Assembly (NCBI GenBank): GCA_013399015.1 | Contig: VWZX01004911.1 | Coordinates: forward strand, 283,553 to 347,552 | Direction of reading: 5' to 3' | DNA from: Galbula dea | Taxonomy: Eukaryota; Chordata; Aves; Piciformes; Galbulidae | Length of the DNA: 64,000 nt | Part shown: positions 24,501 through 35,899 of the stretch, one piece after another | Layout of the letters: every line of letters starts with the position of its first letter | Position numbering within the stretch: position 1 is the stretch's first letter | Made by a program: the position numbers and the translations under genes | The notes under the pieces: model-generated | Seen by the model: only the letters and a program-made list of their open reading frames with translations | Databases searched by the model: none | What the model was told of the DNA's origin: nothing

Positions 24501-25004
24501 AAAACTCCCAAATCCCTGGTGAACACAGCAGCCCTGCAGCCACACCCACACCCATCTCTCTCCATGCTTCCCAGCTTGGCATGGTGCTGGACTGGGAGCT
24601 TTGCTCCAGGGAGGGCTTCTTGTGGGTGCCCAGGAGCTGAGCAAGAGTACCCCAAAAGGACACAAGTAATATAGGGGGGAAAAAAAATGAAGTGAAGCAA
24701 TTATCCCTGCTCTGATACTTTCTAATTAAGGGAACTGTCACCCTTATTAAGAGGCTATTAATTCATTGTCATAAGTCACCATCAGAGTGCAAGGAACCAA
24801 AAATGTGTCTGGGCCATTGGGAGCAGAGCAGCATCTCCTCCTCCCTGCACCACAGGAGAGCTGCTGCTGGAGGCCATGGAGCTACTCAGGGATTTCTGCT
24901 CTATGGCTGGTGCTTTGGGCTCTCTGCTCCTTGCCCCATGCCTGGTGTCTGGGCTCTCTGCTGTGATGCTCAGCCTGTCCCGAGCAGGGATGAGCCCAAT
25001 CCTC

Positions 25005-25205
25005 TGGAAAATCCATTCTTGACACTGGCACAGGTTGCCCAGAGAAGCTGTGGATCCTCCATCCCTGGCAGTGTTCAAAACCAGGATAGATGAGGCCTTG
25101 AGCAACCTGGTCTAGTGGGGGACATCCCTGCCCATGAAAGAGGGGGGGTGGAACTAGATGATCTTTAAGGTCCCTTCCAACCCAAACCCTTCTATGGTTC
25201 TATCT
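25005..25205 (+). mobile_element. CR1 3' fragment, third type
   Basis: CACAGGTTGCCCAGAGAAGC, CATCCCTGGCAGTGTTCAAA and GGTCCCTTCCAACCCAAACC, ending TCTATGGTTCTAT. Confidence 0.88.
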
Positions 25206-25389
25206 CCATTCACATCCCTGTGCTTGTGCACTCTGCCCTGCACAGTCCATATGTGTTTGTGGTCCAAAGGATGTGGTGATTCCTCAGCAGAGATCAGCTC
25301 TCAGCCACTCTGGGGGAACCAAACCCTCCAAGAGTTGCCAAAATGTCCCCAGCCCCGGGGTTAAGGCCAGTGTTTCCTCCAGCATCACC

Positions 25390-25600
25390 TCCAGCTAACA
25401 GGCAGCTCCATCCCTGGCAGCCTCTCATTATGCATTCTGCATGGAGGGCCCCTCATCAGCTTAATTAACGAGGTAAGAAAGAGAGGACCTTTGAGGAAAT
25501 CCTAATTACATTATCCATCTCACCCTGAGTGGCACCTGATCCATCCCAACACTCTTCTCAAGTTCATTAGCAATGAATCAAGATTGATTAATCCTGGACG
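25390..25600. promoter_or_regulatory. candidate conserved non-coding element, ZNF512B-SAMD10 interval
   Basis: An AT-rich, repeat-free stretch dense in TAAT-type homeodomain and octamer-like words (TTATGCAT, CTTAATTAAC, CTAATTACATTA, GATTGATTAAT), bounded on the right by a CR1. Inference only. Confidence 0.35.
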
Positions 25601-26045
25601 TGCAGCAAGGACACACTGGGGCAAGGAAGCTGGGGAAGGGTCTGGAGCACAAGTGTGGTGAGGAGCAGCTGAGGGAACTGGGCTTGGTTAGCCTGGAGAA
25701 GAGGAGGCTCAGGGGAGACCTTCTCACTCTCTGCAACTCCCTGACAGGAGGCTGGAGCCAGGTGAGGGTTGGGCTCTTCTCCCAAGGAATAAGTGACAGG
25801 ACAAGAGGAAACAGCCTCAAGTTGTGCCAGAGGAGGTTTAGGTTGGACATGAGGAGCCATTTCTTCATGGAAAGGGTTGTCAAGGCCTGGCCCAGGCTGC
25901 CCAGGGCAGTGGTGGAGTCACCATCCCTGGAGGGGTTTCCAAGCCCTGGAGCTGTGTTGCTGAGGGCCATGGTTTAGTGGTGACCTGGCAGTGCTGGGGA
26001 ACAGTTGGACTTGATCTGAAAGGTTTCTTCCTACCTAAACAATTC
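25600..26045 (+). mobile_element. CR1 3' fragment, about 440 bp
   Basis: Long 3' segment from GGTCTGGAGCACAAGTGTGG to a decayed end near 26045. Intergenic. Confidence 0.9.
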
Positions 26046-28514
26046 AAAGAGTGCCTGATTCCAATTAGAATGAGTGTAATTGACTGGGGATCAGTGTTCA
26101 GATCCAAGCTGGTCTCAGCCCAGCAGAGCTCATGGCAAGCTCTGCTCTCCCTGCTCAGCAACTCATGTCCTCACACCTTGTGCAGGCAGGGAAATGACAG
26201 CCTGGGTTCATAGCCCAGCATGAATTCCAGTGTTGGGGGAACAGGGATCATTTCCTGACTCAGAGATGCAATCAGCAGCATTTCAGAGCTGGAGGTATCT
26301 GCATCATCAACCCAGGCTCAGTAATTACTTGGACAAATTAGGCATCATTTTCTATGTGTAAATGTGTTGGGTTTGGGGTTTTTTTGTTGTTCTTTCTGCT
26401 TGAAAACCTTGCCAGAATCTGCAAACTGCCTCCACCACTTGGATTTTTTCCCCTTTGCAAGACAAGAAGATGCTGAACATTATTTCTGATGCCAGCAGTG
26501 CCTTGTCCTGCTTAGTACAAAAAGTTCCCACCAGCAGAAGTCACTCAGTGACCAAGTCACTCCCTGGGTGCTGCCATTGCCTTCCCCTTTGCCCTGATGC
26601 TGCTGCCTGCATCCTCCTGATTTATGCTTGCTGGTGGGATTTGGTGGGCTCTAATTGTTGTCTGGTTTGAATATTGCATGAACCAATGCCTGATTCCTCT
26701 GCCTTTGCTTGCCTGGCACTGTTAGGTTTGGGGCAGTGCCTGGAACACCATAGGCAGGTAAGAGCTAGACAAGTATAAGGTATTTTTCTTGCTCAGCAAA
26801 AGCTGAGGAGTGACCAAGCTGTCTCTTGGTCCGCAGAGGAGCCTGAGCATCCATCTCCCTCCAGCACCCAGGGGTCCTGGGGCAGCAGCCAGCAGCCCAG
26901 GTGCTAGCACAGGAGCCCATGGGGAGAATGGTGCTTCCTTGGTGGCTCCATGAAGATGCATTTTGCTGCGTGCTCAGAGCTACCAAAAAAGCAAAGCTGT
27001 GCTCAGGGCTGCTCTGGATGTGTCCCTGCTGCCCTGAGTAGAGTCCAGCCCCTTGGATAATGGCACCAGTGCTGGAGAAGTGGTCCAGAGCCAGCTTGGA
27101 AGGATGCTCTGCTCTCACCATCATCATCCTCACTGGAATGAAGGCACGGCCAGCTCAGATCCTGCTAGGGCAGGATTCATCCTCCCCACTGCTCCATGAG
27201 CACCATTTCACCCAGCTCCTCCAGCCCCATCCTGCCAGGTCTCAGCAAGCCCAGGTGGGTCTCAGAGGGGCACCTCGACAGGGCTGTGCTTTGGGCTCTG
27301 CCTGGGAGCACTGCTGGCCTTTCTGCTTTCTTCCATTCCTCCTTTCCTCTGTGCAGATGAGGAGCTGGAGGGAGCTGGAGCACAGTCTGGCACGGGTGGA
27401 CATGGCACAGGGAGGGTCCCACAACCACACACCCCCTCGGGAGCAGAGCAGGGGTCAGCCAGGCTTTGGGGCAGGATCTTGAGGGGAGAGGCTGACTTTG
27501 CAGGGGAGGCAGGGGCAGCTCCAGCACCACTCCCTTCATCCCAGCTACATTCCAAGCAAAAGCACCACCAGCTTGCTGGCCGAGCACAACTCAGAGCATG
27601 GAGAAACCATTTCTGCCGCTTGCAGCTCCGGAGCTCTGGAGAGCAGCTCAGCATCTCCCTCTAACGATGCTCCTCACCCGCAGGCAGACCCCCAGCGGCC
27701 ATCATCTGCTTTCAGGGATGCTGCCTGCTCTCCAGCCCCCAGTACCCCTCCTGCTGCCCCCCAGCACCCTCTATCCCCCATCCCCGGCACCGTCACCCTC
27801 TGTCAGGGCAGAAACAACTTGACTTTTCCACCACCTGGACCTTGATCCCCTTCCTCTCCACCTAGGACCCAGTGTGGCCACTGCCACCAGAGCTCAAGGA
27901 TGCTCCATGCATCCCACATCCTGCAACCCACATGCCACAATTTGCATCCTACCCAGGCCCTACCAGGTCCTTCCCCAAGCCCCAGACCAGGTGCTGGCTT
28001 AAAACTCCTTGTCCAACCTCAACCAGTGCCCAGGAGTCTAAGCCCTGGGGAGTTCCTGCCTTCCAAATCCTGGATGAAAATCCCTGGGGCCTTAAATCTC
28101 CTCCTGCTCCCCCTTGAGACCATGTGGAGGTGTCCTGGGACAGAATCCTCAGGGATTTCAGAGCAAGACAAAAACCCCTTTGGATGCAATCATAATTTTT
28201 GTTAGCCATGGGCAAACAACTTGTTTTCAGCTCCTCTTTGATCCCATCCCTGGGGAAATCTCCTAGCTCCTTCTCTGAGGAGCAGCAGCATCACCATGAT
28301 GGGGCAAGGATGGGACAGGAATGACACTAGGCTGCTGCTTCCCCCTTGTCAGCCCCAGGCTCTGCTGCCCCAAATCCTCCCATCCAGCTACTTGCTAGCC
28401 AAGATCAGGAGCTTCTTAATTCTCAGTGACTGTGTGGAGCTGGGGGTGGATTTAAATACTGGCAAAGTCCCCAGGCTGAGGATTGTTCCCACAGTGTCCA
28501 TGGAGGTGCTTATC

Positions 28515-28840
28515 CTGGGGCAGTTAGGTTGTGGTGAGGTTAGGGCTGGTCTCTTCTCCCAGGTAACAAGCCACAGGACAAGAGGAAATGGCTTCAAGTG
28601 GCACCAAGGGAGGTTCAAGTTAGATATTAGAAAGAATTTCTTCACTCAGAGAGTTATCAGGCATTGGCACAGGCTGCCCAGGGAGGTGGTGGATTCATCA
28701 CCCCTGGAAGGGTTCAAAAACCATGGAGATGTGGTACTTGGGTCCATGGTTTAGTGGTGAGCATGGCAGTGTTGGGTGGTGGTTGGATTCAATGATCTCA
28801 GAGGCCTTTTCCAACCAGAATGATTCTAGGATTCTAAGAA
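28515..28840 (+). mobile_element. CR1 3' fragment
   Basis: TCTCTTCTCCCAGGTAACAA to GAATGATTCTAGGATTCT. Ends about 35 bp past the SAMD10 candidate poly(A) signal (minus direction). Confidence 0.88.
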
Positions 28841-28876
28841 TCACAAGAGCAGCAAATTAAAATAACAGTCTCTTGT

Positions 28877-28882
28877 TTTATT
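28877..28882 (-). terminator. candidate poly(A) signal of SAMD10
   Basis: An AATAAA hexamer on the minus strand, about 1.3 kb past the stop codon and followed by a T-rich stretch. I saw no other AATAAA or ATTAAA on this strand between 28883 and 30201. Confidence 0.4.
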
Positions 28883-30201
28883 ACCAGCAGAGGAGCAGGT
28901 GGGTAGTGGGTGGGTGCCTGGCCCAGGGTGGGGCACCCCAACCTGCCTCCACATCCCTGTCAGCTCTGATGTTCCAAGGGGTTTGGGGTGCTGCCATTTT
29001 GGGACCCCCCCTTAGCCCTGCTCTCATCACCAGAGGGGGAACATGGGGAGGTGACAGCATCCACCCTGCCCCTAAACCCTTGCTGGTTCCTTACCTGCCC
29101 CCAGGAGTGGTCTGTGGCTCTGGACAGGGTGGGTTTGGGTGGTGGTAGGGCTGGAACAGTAAACTTGACCTTACTGATGAGCTGGGTCGTTAGGATGGTG
29201 CCTGAAGTCGGTGACACCATCCCCAGCCCCTGAGCAGGAGCTTGGGACCAGCATTTGTAAATGCCTGGAGGAGCAGAGCTCTGTGAAGAGCTGGTGGGAG
29301 CACAGAGGGTGTGAGGCAGAGCATGACCGGGCACTGGAGCCAGGGGGAATGGGACATGGCAGCCAGAAATCCCCACCCTCACCCCCAGCACCACCCAGCA
29401 CCATCCCCACTGCTCCCACCCAGCTTCTTCATCTTCTTCCTTGTCTGCCTGCAAACGAGGACGGATGAAGGACAAGCTCCTGGCACAGCTTCCTCCAGAC
29501 CATGGCACCTTCCTGGCACATCCACACTGCCTTTTCTCCAGGATTTTCCAGCTCTGATGACTCAGCTCCCTTTTTAACTCACCCAGTGGAGCTGGGTGCT
29601 GGTGGCTTGGCTTCACTTGTCAGGTTTTTTTAGGGGGGGAGGCTGGTCAAGTCATCTTATTTGCTACTGCTAACTTTACCTCCTAGGATGCTGGAAGACA
29701 GCCCAGTCAGGAGAGCCAACTAAAGCTCCTCAAATAAGCTCTGAGGTATGGACACGAGCTGCTGGGTGCTGGGATGTTGCTCATGTGCATAAGGCTTCAC
29801 TGTCCTGTGCATTGTTCCGAGCTGTCCCAGGAAGAACTGCTCAATCTGTCCACAATGCTGAGCCCTGTCACCATCTCCTCTTTGCCATCTCTTTTCCATG
29901 GCAACCCTCAGGCTCAGGTGGGCAAAAGTTTTTCTGCCCCAGAGGCTGTTTTGCTAATTTTCCTCCAGCCAAGAGCCACATCTGCTGGAGTAAATCTCCC
30001 ATCTCTGCCAGAAACATACTCAGAATAAAATAAAGAAGAAAGAGAGAGAGAAAAGAAGAGGGAGAGCAGCCCTGGCGTGGCTGGGAAGCTGTCTCTTCGT
30101 ATTCCAAGCGTGTGGATCAGGTCTCGTACCGGCGCTGCACAGCCCATCCCAGAGGTGCTCGTTTCACAGTGGTGATGCAATCTGCCAAACAGACGGATCA
30201 G

Positions 30202-30224
30202 CTAGGAGACATTTCCAAAAGAAG
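30202..30224 (-). CDS. SAMD10: SAMD10 exon 5 (terminal 23 coding bases)
   Basis: After the acceptor TTGTTCCAG, the sequence completes an alanine and encodes SFGNVS followed by TAG (30202-30204). Human ends ASFGKMS. The phase matches exon 4. A 3'UTR of about 1.3 kb would follow, to the AATAAA at 28877. Confidence 0.88.
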
Positions 30225-33200
30225 CTGGAACAAGGTGGGAGAGGAAGGAATAAACAGCCTGCAAGGTGGCATGTTCCAGCTCACCCACTGCCAGCCCTGG
30301 AGAATCCCATTCTTTCCTTGCAAAATGCCACCAGTGGATTTTGGGTTTTGTACCACAGCCTGGTTCTGTGCACCACAGCCCATCCCTGTGCACCACAGAC
30401 TGGTCCTGTGCACCAGAGCCAGGTCCTGTGCACCACAGCCTGGTCCTGTGCACTAAACTCCATCCCAGTGCACTGTAACCCATCCTAATGCACCACAATC
30501 TGTGCACCACAGCCTGTGCACTACATACCACAGCCTGTTCCCATGCACCACAGCCTCGTCCTGTGCACCGCAGCCCATCCCTGTGCACCTCAGCCTGTGC
30601 ACCACAGCCCATCCCTGTGCACCACAACCTGTGTTCCCCCACCCCAGCCACAGCGTGGGCTGCATCTGTGCCCATTAAGTGTGTCTGGCTTCGGCAGTCA
30701 CCCAGCCGTGTCTCTCCTTGCCCCGATGGCCGCAGGATGGGGCACTATCTCCCTGGGGTTGGCTTTGTGGCCTCTCTCCCTGCTCAGCTTCCCACTGGCC
30801 CTACCTTGGCTGAGCAGCTGCAGGTTTCGAACCTCCTCTCGCACCTGGAGCTGCAGGACCTGCTGCAGAACCTCTTGCCGCTGCGCCTCGTGAGCGATGC
30901 CCATGCGCTGCAGCTTCTCCCCGTTCAGCCGCAGCAGTGCCCGGCCTGCAAGCACAGCATGGCTCAGTGGTGGGGCAGGGAGCTCCAAGGGGAGCTCATC
31001 TTCATGTGGGAACAAGGAGTGGAGAAAGGGAAGAAATCTTCTAATTCTCTTTCACCAACGGGACCACCAAGAATGGAGGAGCCTTGTGGGTGACTCTGCT
31101 TCTGAAAGACACTGAGGTCCCCAGCTGGAGATCCCCAGCTTGACATCTCCAGCTTAATGACCTCAACTCGAGGTCTCCAGCTGAGGTCTCCAGCTCAAGG
31201 TTCTAACCTCAGGACAGGTACTGGCTCAAGCAATCACATAACCCATCCCCGCAGGCAGGAGCTTTCCATTTCTCCGCTCCACCTCCCGCATCAGAAGACG
31301 TTTTCCGGAGCGCAGGGTCCCACACGTGGGGGCCACCCCGGGGGGGCTGGGGGGAAGAGGGGCACCCATCCAAACGCATTAGCGTTGCCATCACCGTCCC
31401 CGAGGAGCCACTCTCCTCCAGACCGCGGGCTATTAGGTGAAGGCTTTACAACAGCTTTTGTCCTTGTTTCCTAGCGTGCATTTGTTAATGCTGCTTTTGT
31501 GTCCCGGCCGAGGGCTGCCTGAGCTCTTGCATTAGGGATTTGCATCCCTCCCGGGCACCTCCAGCACTCCCTGCCCTGCTGCTTTCTCCTGGACCTGGCT
31601 GAGCTCTGCCCAGCCATGTAAAAGTCGTGGTCGGATCAGGATGATGCTTGTATGTAGAGGTCAAAGCCACTGTCCCCAGCGGGAATAGGGGAGGGAGCTT
31701 GTCCTAGAGGTTAAGTCTCCTCCGAGGACTTGGCTGGGAGTCGGGCTCAGAGCTGGATGAAGACATTTGCAACTCAGGCTCCAGCTGGGCAGAAACCTTT
31801 CCTCTTCTGCAAAACTTTTCAGTGTTTAAAAAACTATAAAATTATTATATTAATCTAGGGGAGAAGCAGCCTCTTTCCCATTGAATAAACTACAATCACC
31901 CCTAGGCAGTTTATGCTCGTTTAAAAAGAACCTCCAGCCTGTCCTGGAGCTCAGCCTGGTGGCAGATGTCTCCTGTCCAGCCTGGGTGGGTGTCCTCATG
32001 CCTGGTGGCATTGGGCAGCTCTCCCTTGTTCATTGGGAGAGGGGATAGAATCACACACACAGAATGGTTTGGGTGGGAAGGGACCTTCTGAAGTCATCTA
32101 GTCCAACCCCCTGCAGTCAGCAGGGACATCTGCAACTACAGCAGGTTGCTCAGAGCCCCAAACAACCTGACCTGGGGTGGTTCCAGGGATGGGACATCTC
32201 CCACCTCTCTAGGTAACCTGAAATGAGAGATACCTCTGTCTTCTTAACCACAAACCTCCCAGCAGGCCTTTCCCAGGAGCATGTGCTGATGGCTATTAAG
32301 AGGGAATGAAGAGGTGGTGGTGACCGTACCAGTGATGGCGTGGTGGGAGAACACCTCGACGTAGATCAGATAGTTATGTGGGCAGTGCTTCTTCAGCCAT
32401 TTGCACACATCCTGCTGGGTCCAGAGCACCACTGGCTTGGCCAGGCTGCCCAGGGTGGGGCTGGTATGGTAGATGCCATAGTGTTCGTAGGTACGGCCCT
32501 GTGCAGAGACGGAGAGGAAGGGGTTAGCAGGATTTGATCCCACGAGAAGGAAAACACTTTGGCTAGGAGGTCAGGGAGTGGTGAGGGAGGTGAGGGGAGT
32601 GGGGAAGGGAGTCCAGGCTGGGGGTCCTGCCCTACATTGATCCCACACTCTGGAGCTCCCTGAGCCCTCCTGCTGCAGGCAAGAGCCCCAGTTCCCCTCC
32701 CCTACACATCTGCCAGCCCAGCAGAGCATCCCACAGGCTTAGAAGATGTCCTGAGGGTCCCCAGGGTCCCCCCTCCCTGGGGAGAGGAAGGTGCTTGTTG
32801 GCATCTCTCAGTGGGATGGAGCCAGCAAGGTCCTAGAAGGGAGTAGGTACCAGTATAAAGCCATCCCCACCAGAAGTCAGCACTGCTGCAAAGCTTTTTC
32901 CACCAGAAATCCTTAGGGAAGCAGCCAACACTCAGCTGGTGCCCTGGAGCAGGATAGATTTTCCCTTTCTTCCCATCTCAGCCTCCTTCAGCCCTTAGCT
33001 GACTAGCCACGATGAGGTCCTGTAGCTTCACAAGTGTCTAAACCACCCCTGAACCCCACAGCCCTTTCTTGGGGTGTTACCATGCCCAGAGACACTTGGG
33101 ATAAGCTGGGCTTGTCATCCTCTGCATTCCAGTGTGCTCTAGCCACCCTCCACCTCCTGTCTGGTCTCACCTCCAGCTACTCAGTAGCTCCATTTCCTCG

Positions 33201-35899
33201 CCCATGCCACAGCCACTCTGACCTTACAAGGTCATTGCAGCCTGGATTCATCCTGGCATGAATTAAATCAAAACACCTTGAGCTGTAACAGCACAGGGAG
33301 ACCAACTCACTTCTCCTGAACTGGCTGGGAAACGAGGATGGGGGATGCAGAAATCCACCTCTTCCTAGTTTTAGCACCCAGGGGAGACTGGTGGGCTCTG
33401 GGCTGTTGGTGATGCTGAGAGGTCACCCTGGGGCAGCACCGGCAAACATCTCTTCTCTGAAGCAGCTGTATGTGCCCCAGCCACTGGGACTGTCCTGGGC
33501 TGGTCCAGGGGAAAGTGGGAATGGTAAAGGATTCCCCACTGCCTGCAGCAGAAGGGGACTGGATTGCCAGGGTCCCTGCCAGCATGGTCCTCACCCCTGT
33601 CTGGGACACGGCAGAGGCAGCAGCTGATGTGGGGATACACCAGCATGGGAAAGGTCGAGAGCACTTGGACTGCTGCATGCCAACGTCGAGCTCCATGTGT
33701 GAACATGGGCTAATTAAGCATGCCTAATAGAGGAGCGGAGATAATTAGTGTAACAGGGACTCCAGACACCCTGCAGTTACTGATACTAATGACTTGTCCC
33801 TCAGAGATGCCAGAGAGGAGGCAGTGGAGGGCAGCAGGGTCTGGGATGTCTCCCCCAGCCCTGTGCTGGGCATTGCTCACCTCCCAGAGCCCAGCCAACC
33901 TGACAGGGGCTGCTGCTGTGCCCAGGGGAGCATTTGGGCTTGGAAAACGATTTTTCCTCGAGCAGAGCTTGCCTGGGGCAGCTGAGGACATCCGAGTGAG
34001 AGGGAAGGAGGTGAAGTTGAGAGGATGTGAATGAATAACTGAGGAGACCATCTCCAAAGCAGATGGGAGATGAGACAATGTACATGATTTGGTTTCCAAA
34101 CCAAGCCAAACCAAACCAAACCCCGCCTTTGGGGGGATCCCCGGTATCTACCTGCTTCCCCCAGACACATCCCCGGAGCAGCCCCAGCCTGTTCTGGTTG
34201 CTTGCTCTGCTCCTTCACACTCGGCTGAGCGCTTGGGGAGCGAACCATGGGGAGGGGGAGGAGGAGGAGAAGAAGGAGGAGGAGGAGGAGGCGGCAATTT
34301 GCTCTGGATTCACTAACGAGCCATGATCAGAAGCGGAGGGGCCGGGGGAAATCACAGGCAGCCTCCCACCAGCTTCCCACAGCTATTATCCAGCTAACCC
34401 TCCAAGGCACGGGCAAAGAGGTGACAACTAACCTGCAATTTCCCTGGGCACGCTCATGTCTACGAGCATTTCACCCATCAGGCACAGCCCCACGGCAAGG
34501 ACCCATTCCAGCCTCCCTGAACCCCCTGGATGCTGCTGGCTTGTGAGGCACCATCCTCCACGGCAGACCGAGCCCCCCCGGCAGGTCCCTGGCTGGGCAG
34601 GGGAGGCGAAAGGGATCTCAGGCTCCTTTTCCAGCCGGCTGAGCTGTGCTGTCTCTCTGATAAACACTCAGACGTGAATATCGAGTGCTGGAGTCGAGGA
34701 GAGCACACGGGAGAGCTTGGAGGCTGCTCCCACAGGGAGGCAGGAGGTGGTTAGGGGGTGGTGGGAGCCATCCCCTGGGAGCACATCACCTCCCTTCTAG
34801 ACAGCGTTTTTCCTTGTTTATGGCAAGATTAAAACCTTTCTCCTCCCCAGATTCCCTCTGGGAGGCACATAGACGAGGCAGAGCCACGATGAACACGGCT
34901 TGCACCCAGAGAGTGGTTGGTGTGTCCCTGTGCAGGCAGCACTGTCCCCATGCTTTCCCCAGAGGTGTGAAAGGGAAGGAGCCATCAGGATGCCTGGGGA
35001 CAGTGCCACCAGGACAAGGGATGCAGCACCCCTGGGGCTGCCACTCCTCTGCTGGTGGGGCAGTACCTGACCCTGCTGCCTTTCATTCTGAACCAGCCAG
35101 GCCCTTAAGATGGAAAAGTTTGATTTCTCCCATTTTCTTTCTAACAGCTGGATGTGCTGTCTCCAAATGCAGCTCCTAGGGCATTAGGATTAGGATATGA
35201 AGCACCAGGAGCTGCTCACTGGGAAGATGTTCCTTCCCACAGCCCTGCAGAGTCAGGGTAGCAGGCAAATGGCTGGAAACCTTCGGCTCACAGCTTCATT
35301 AATGCAATAAAGTTCTGAATGTTGGGAGGATAATGGCCCAGGCCTGGCCATTGGACATAACCAAGCTCCCAAGGATCTTAAGGCATTATAAGGAATTTGG
35401 TTCTGGAAGATTTACTGCAAAATTGCCTTAAGTCCCAGTTCCAGGAGTGGAGTGGAGGTGCTGCACAGAGCTCACCCCAGCCTGATGATACTAATTAAAT
35501 GGTTATATTTATAGATATTACTGTAATTAACTGCCCAATAATCATGAGAGCTTCCAGCAAGACGGGATCTAAAGGTTTGATCCCCAAGAGAGAGCAGAGA
35601 TGCTCCTGCACCTCTCGATGGAATTGATGGGATGGAGACCTACAAGGAGCACTGTTCCCCCTGGGAGCAGCCCCAGTGCAGGGGCTGGGGGAAGGGGAGG
35701 GATCTGGTGGGTACCTGTGAGCCCTCGGTGCCTGGCTGCCGTAGGAGCTTCACGGTCCTGCCGCTGTCAGCCCTCTGGCTCCGGCCATCGTGCCAGGTGA
35801 GGCTGCTGCCCGGGTTCCTCTGCAGGCGGTAGTTGAGGTTCTCAGCCGAGACCGTGTGCTCCAGGAGGCTGCGGCAGAAGCTGAGATGAGCAGCTGTGG
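30202..35899 (-). CDS. SAMD10: SAMD10, sterile alpha motif domain protein (exons 2-5)
   Basis: Four minus-strand exons join in phase (185, 169, 141 and 23 coding bases) to give 172 residues plus stop, aligning end to end with human SAMD10 after its first exon. The N-terminal part, HLSFCRSLLEHTVSAENLNY onward, is the SAMD10-specific segment. The SAM domain runs from VVLWTQQDVCKWLKKHCPHN YLIYVEVF to the EVLQQVLQLQVRE helix and is split by the 32330/30945 intron. The C-terminus LQLLSQ-ASFGNVS closely matches human LQLLSQ-ASFGKMS. SAM domains mediate protein-protein contacts; the specific partner of SAMD10 is not established as far as I know. The first exon is uncertain (two candidates listed). 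The gene lies between ZNF512B and PRPF6, as in human. Confidence 0.94.
30351..30632. repeat. 20-bp minisatellite in last intron of SAMD10
   Basis: About fourteen units of CCACAGCCCATCCCTGTGCA and close variants, some shortened to 14 bp (CCACAGCCTGTGCA) or lengthened. The array takes up about half of the 580-bp intron between SAMD10 exons 4 and 5. Confidence 0.92.
30805..30945 (-). CDS. SAMD10: SAMD10 exon 4 (second half of SAM domain)
   Basis: 141 bp, acceptor CTTGCAG, donor CCAAG|GTAGGG. Encodes GRALLRLNGEKLQRMGIAHE AQRQEVLQQVLQLQVREEVR NLQLLSQ. The frame stays open for 35 further codons past the donor to a stop at 30698, but the human-like end is recovered only by splicing to the exon at 30224. 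Confidence 0.93.
32045..32222 (-). mobile_element. CR1 3' fragment
   Basis: GGTTTGGGTGGGAAGGGACC, CATCTAGTCCAACCCCCTGC and CAGGGACATCTGCAACTA, of the same subtype as 58200-58600. Lies about 110 bp from SAMD10 exon 3, on the donor side. Confidence 0.88.
32330..32498 (-). CDS. SAMD10: SAMD10 exon 3 (first half of SAM domain)
   Basis: 169 bp, acceptor CTGCACAG, donor CACTG|GTACGG. Encodes GRTYEHYGIYHTSPTLGSLA and VVLWTQQDVCKWLKKHCPHN YLIYVEVFSHHAIT, SAM helices 1-3. The motif is near identical to human SAMD10 and similar to SAMD12. Confidence 0.95.
34246..34300. repeat. (AGG)n/(GGAGGA)n purine tract
   Basis: About 50 bp of almost pure G/A on the plus strand in SAMD10 intron 2. Confidence 0.8.
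35275..35560. promoter_or_regulatory. candidate conserved non-coding element, SAMD10 intron 2
   Basis: Repeat-free AT-rich block with CATTAATGCAATAAAG, GCATTATAAGGAA, ACTAATTAAATGG and CTGTAATTAACTG. It ends about 150 bp from exon 2 of SAMD10. Inference only. Confidence 0.3.
35715..35899 (-). CDS. SAMD10: SAMD10 exon 2
   Basis: 185 bp. The acceptor is a tandem CCACAG-CCACAG, either half of which keeps the frame (two-residue difference); the donor is CACAG|GTACCC. Encodes HLSFCRSLLEHTVSAENLNY RLQRNPGSSLTWHDGRSQRA, then KLLRQPGTEGSQ, matching human HFSFCRTLLEHTVSAES and SLTWHDSRSQRA. Confidence 0.93.

Larger units (their letters stand above)
20880..28870. other. intergenic, ZNF512B to SAMD10
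   Basis: No exon-like frame with flanking splice sites and no recognisable protein on either strand. It contains CR1 fragments, one AT-rich tract, small tandem repeats and one candidate regulatory block, listed separately. The rest is GC-rich single-copy DNA. Confidence 0.6.

Noticed and set aside
28960..29616. 218-codon minus-strand frame downstream of the SAMD10 stop
   Set aside because: No homology, unremarkable composition, and located in the probable SAMD10 3'UTR.
30202..30675. Long minus-strand frame rich in GMGCGAQ/DGLWCT repeats
   Set aside because: It is translation of the 20-bp minisatellite; only its last 23 bases are real SAMD10 coding sequence.
30698..30804. A 35-residue C-terminal extension of SAMD10 after LLSQ
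   Set aside because: A good donor (CAAG|GTAGGG) lies exactly where human continues ASFGKMS, and an in-phase exon encoding ASFGNVS exists at 30224, so the extension is read-through of an intron.
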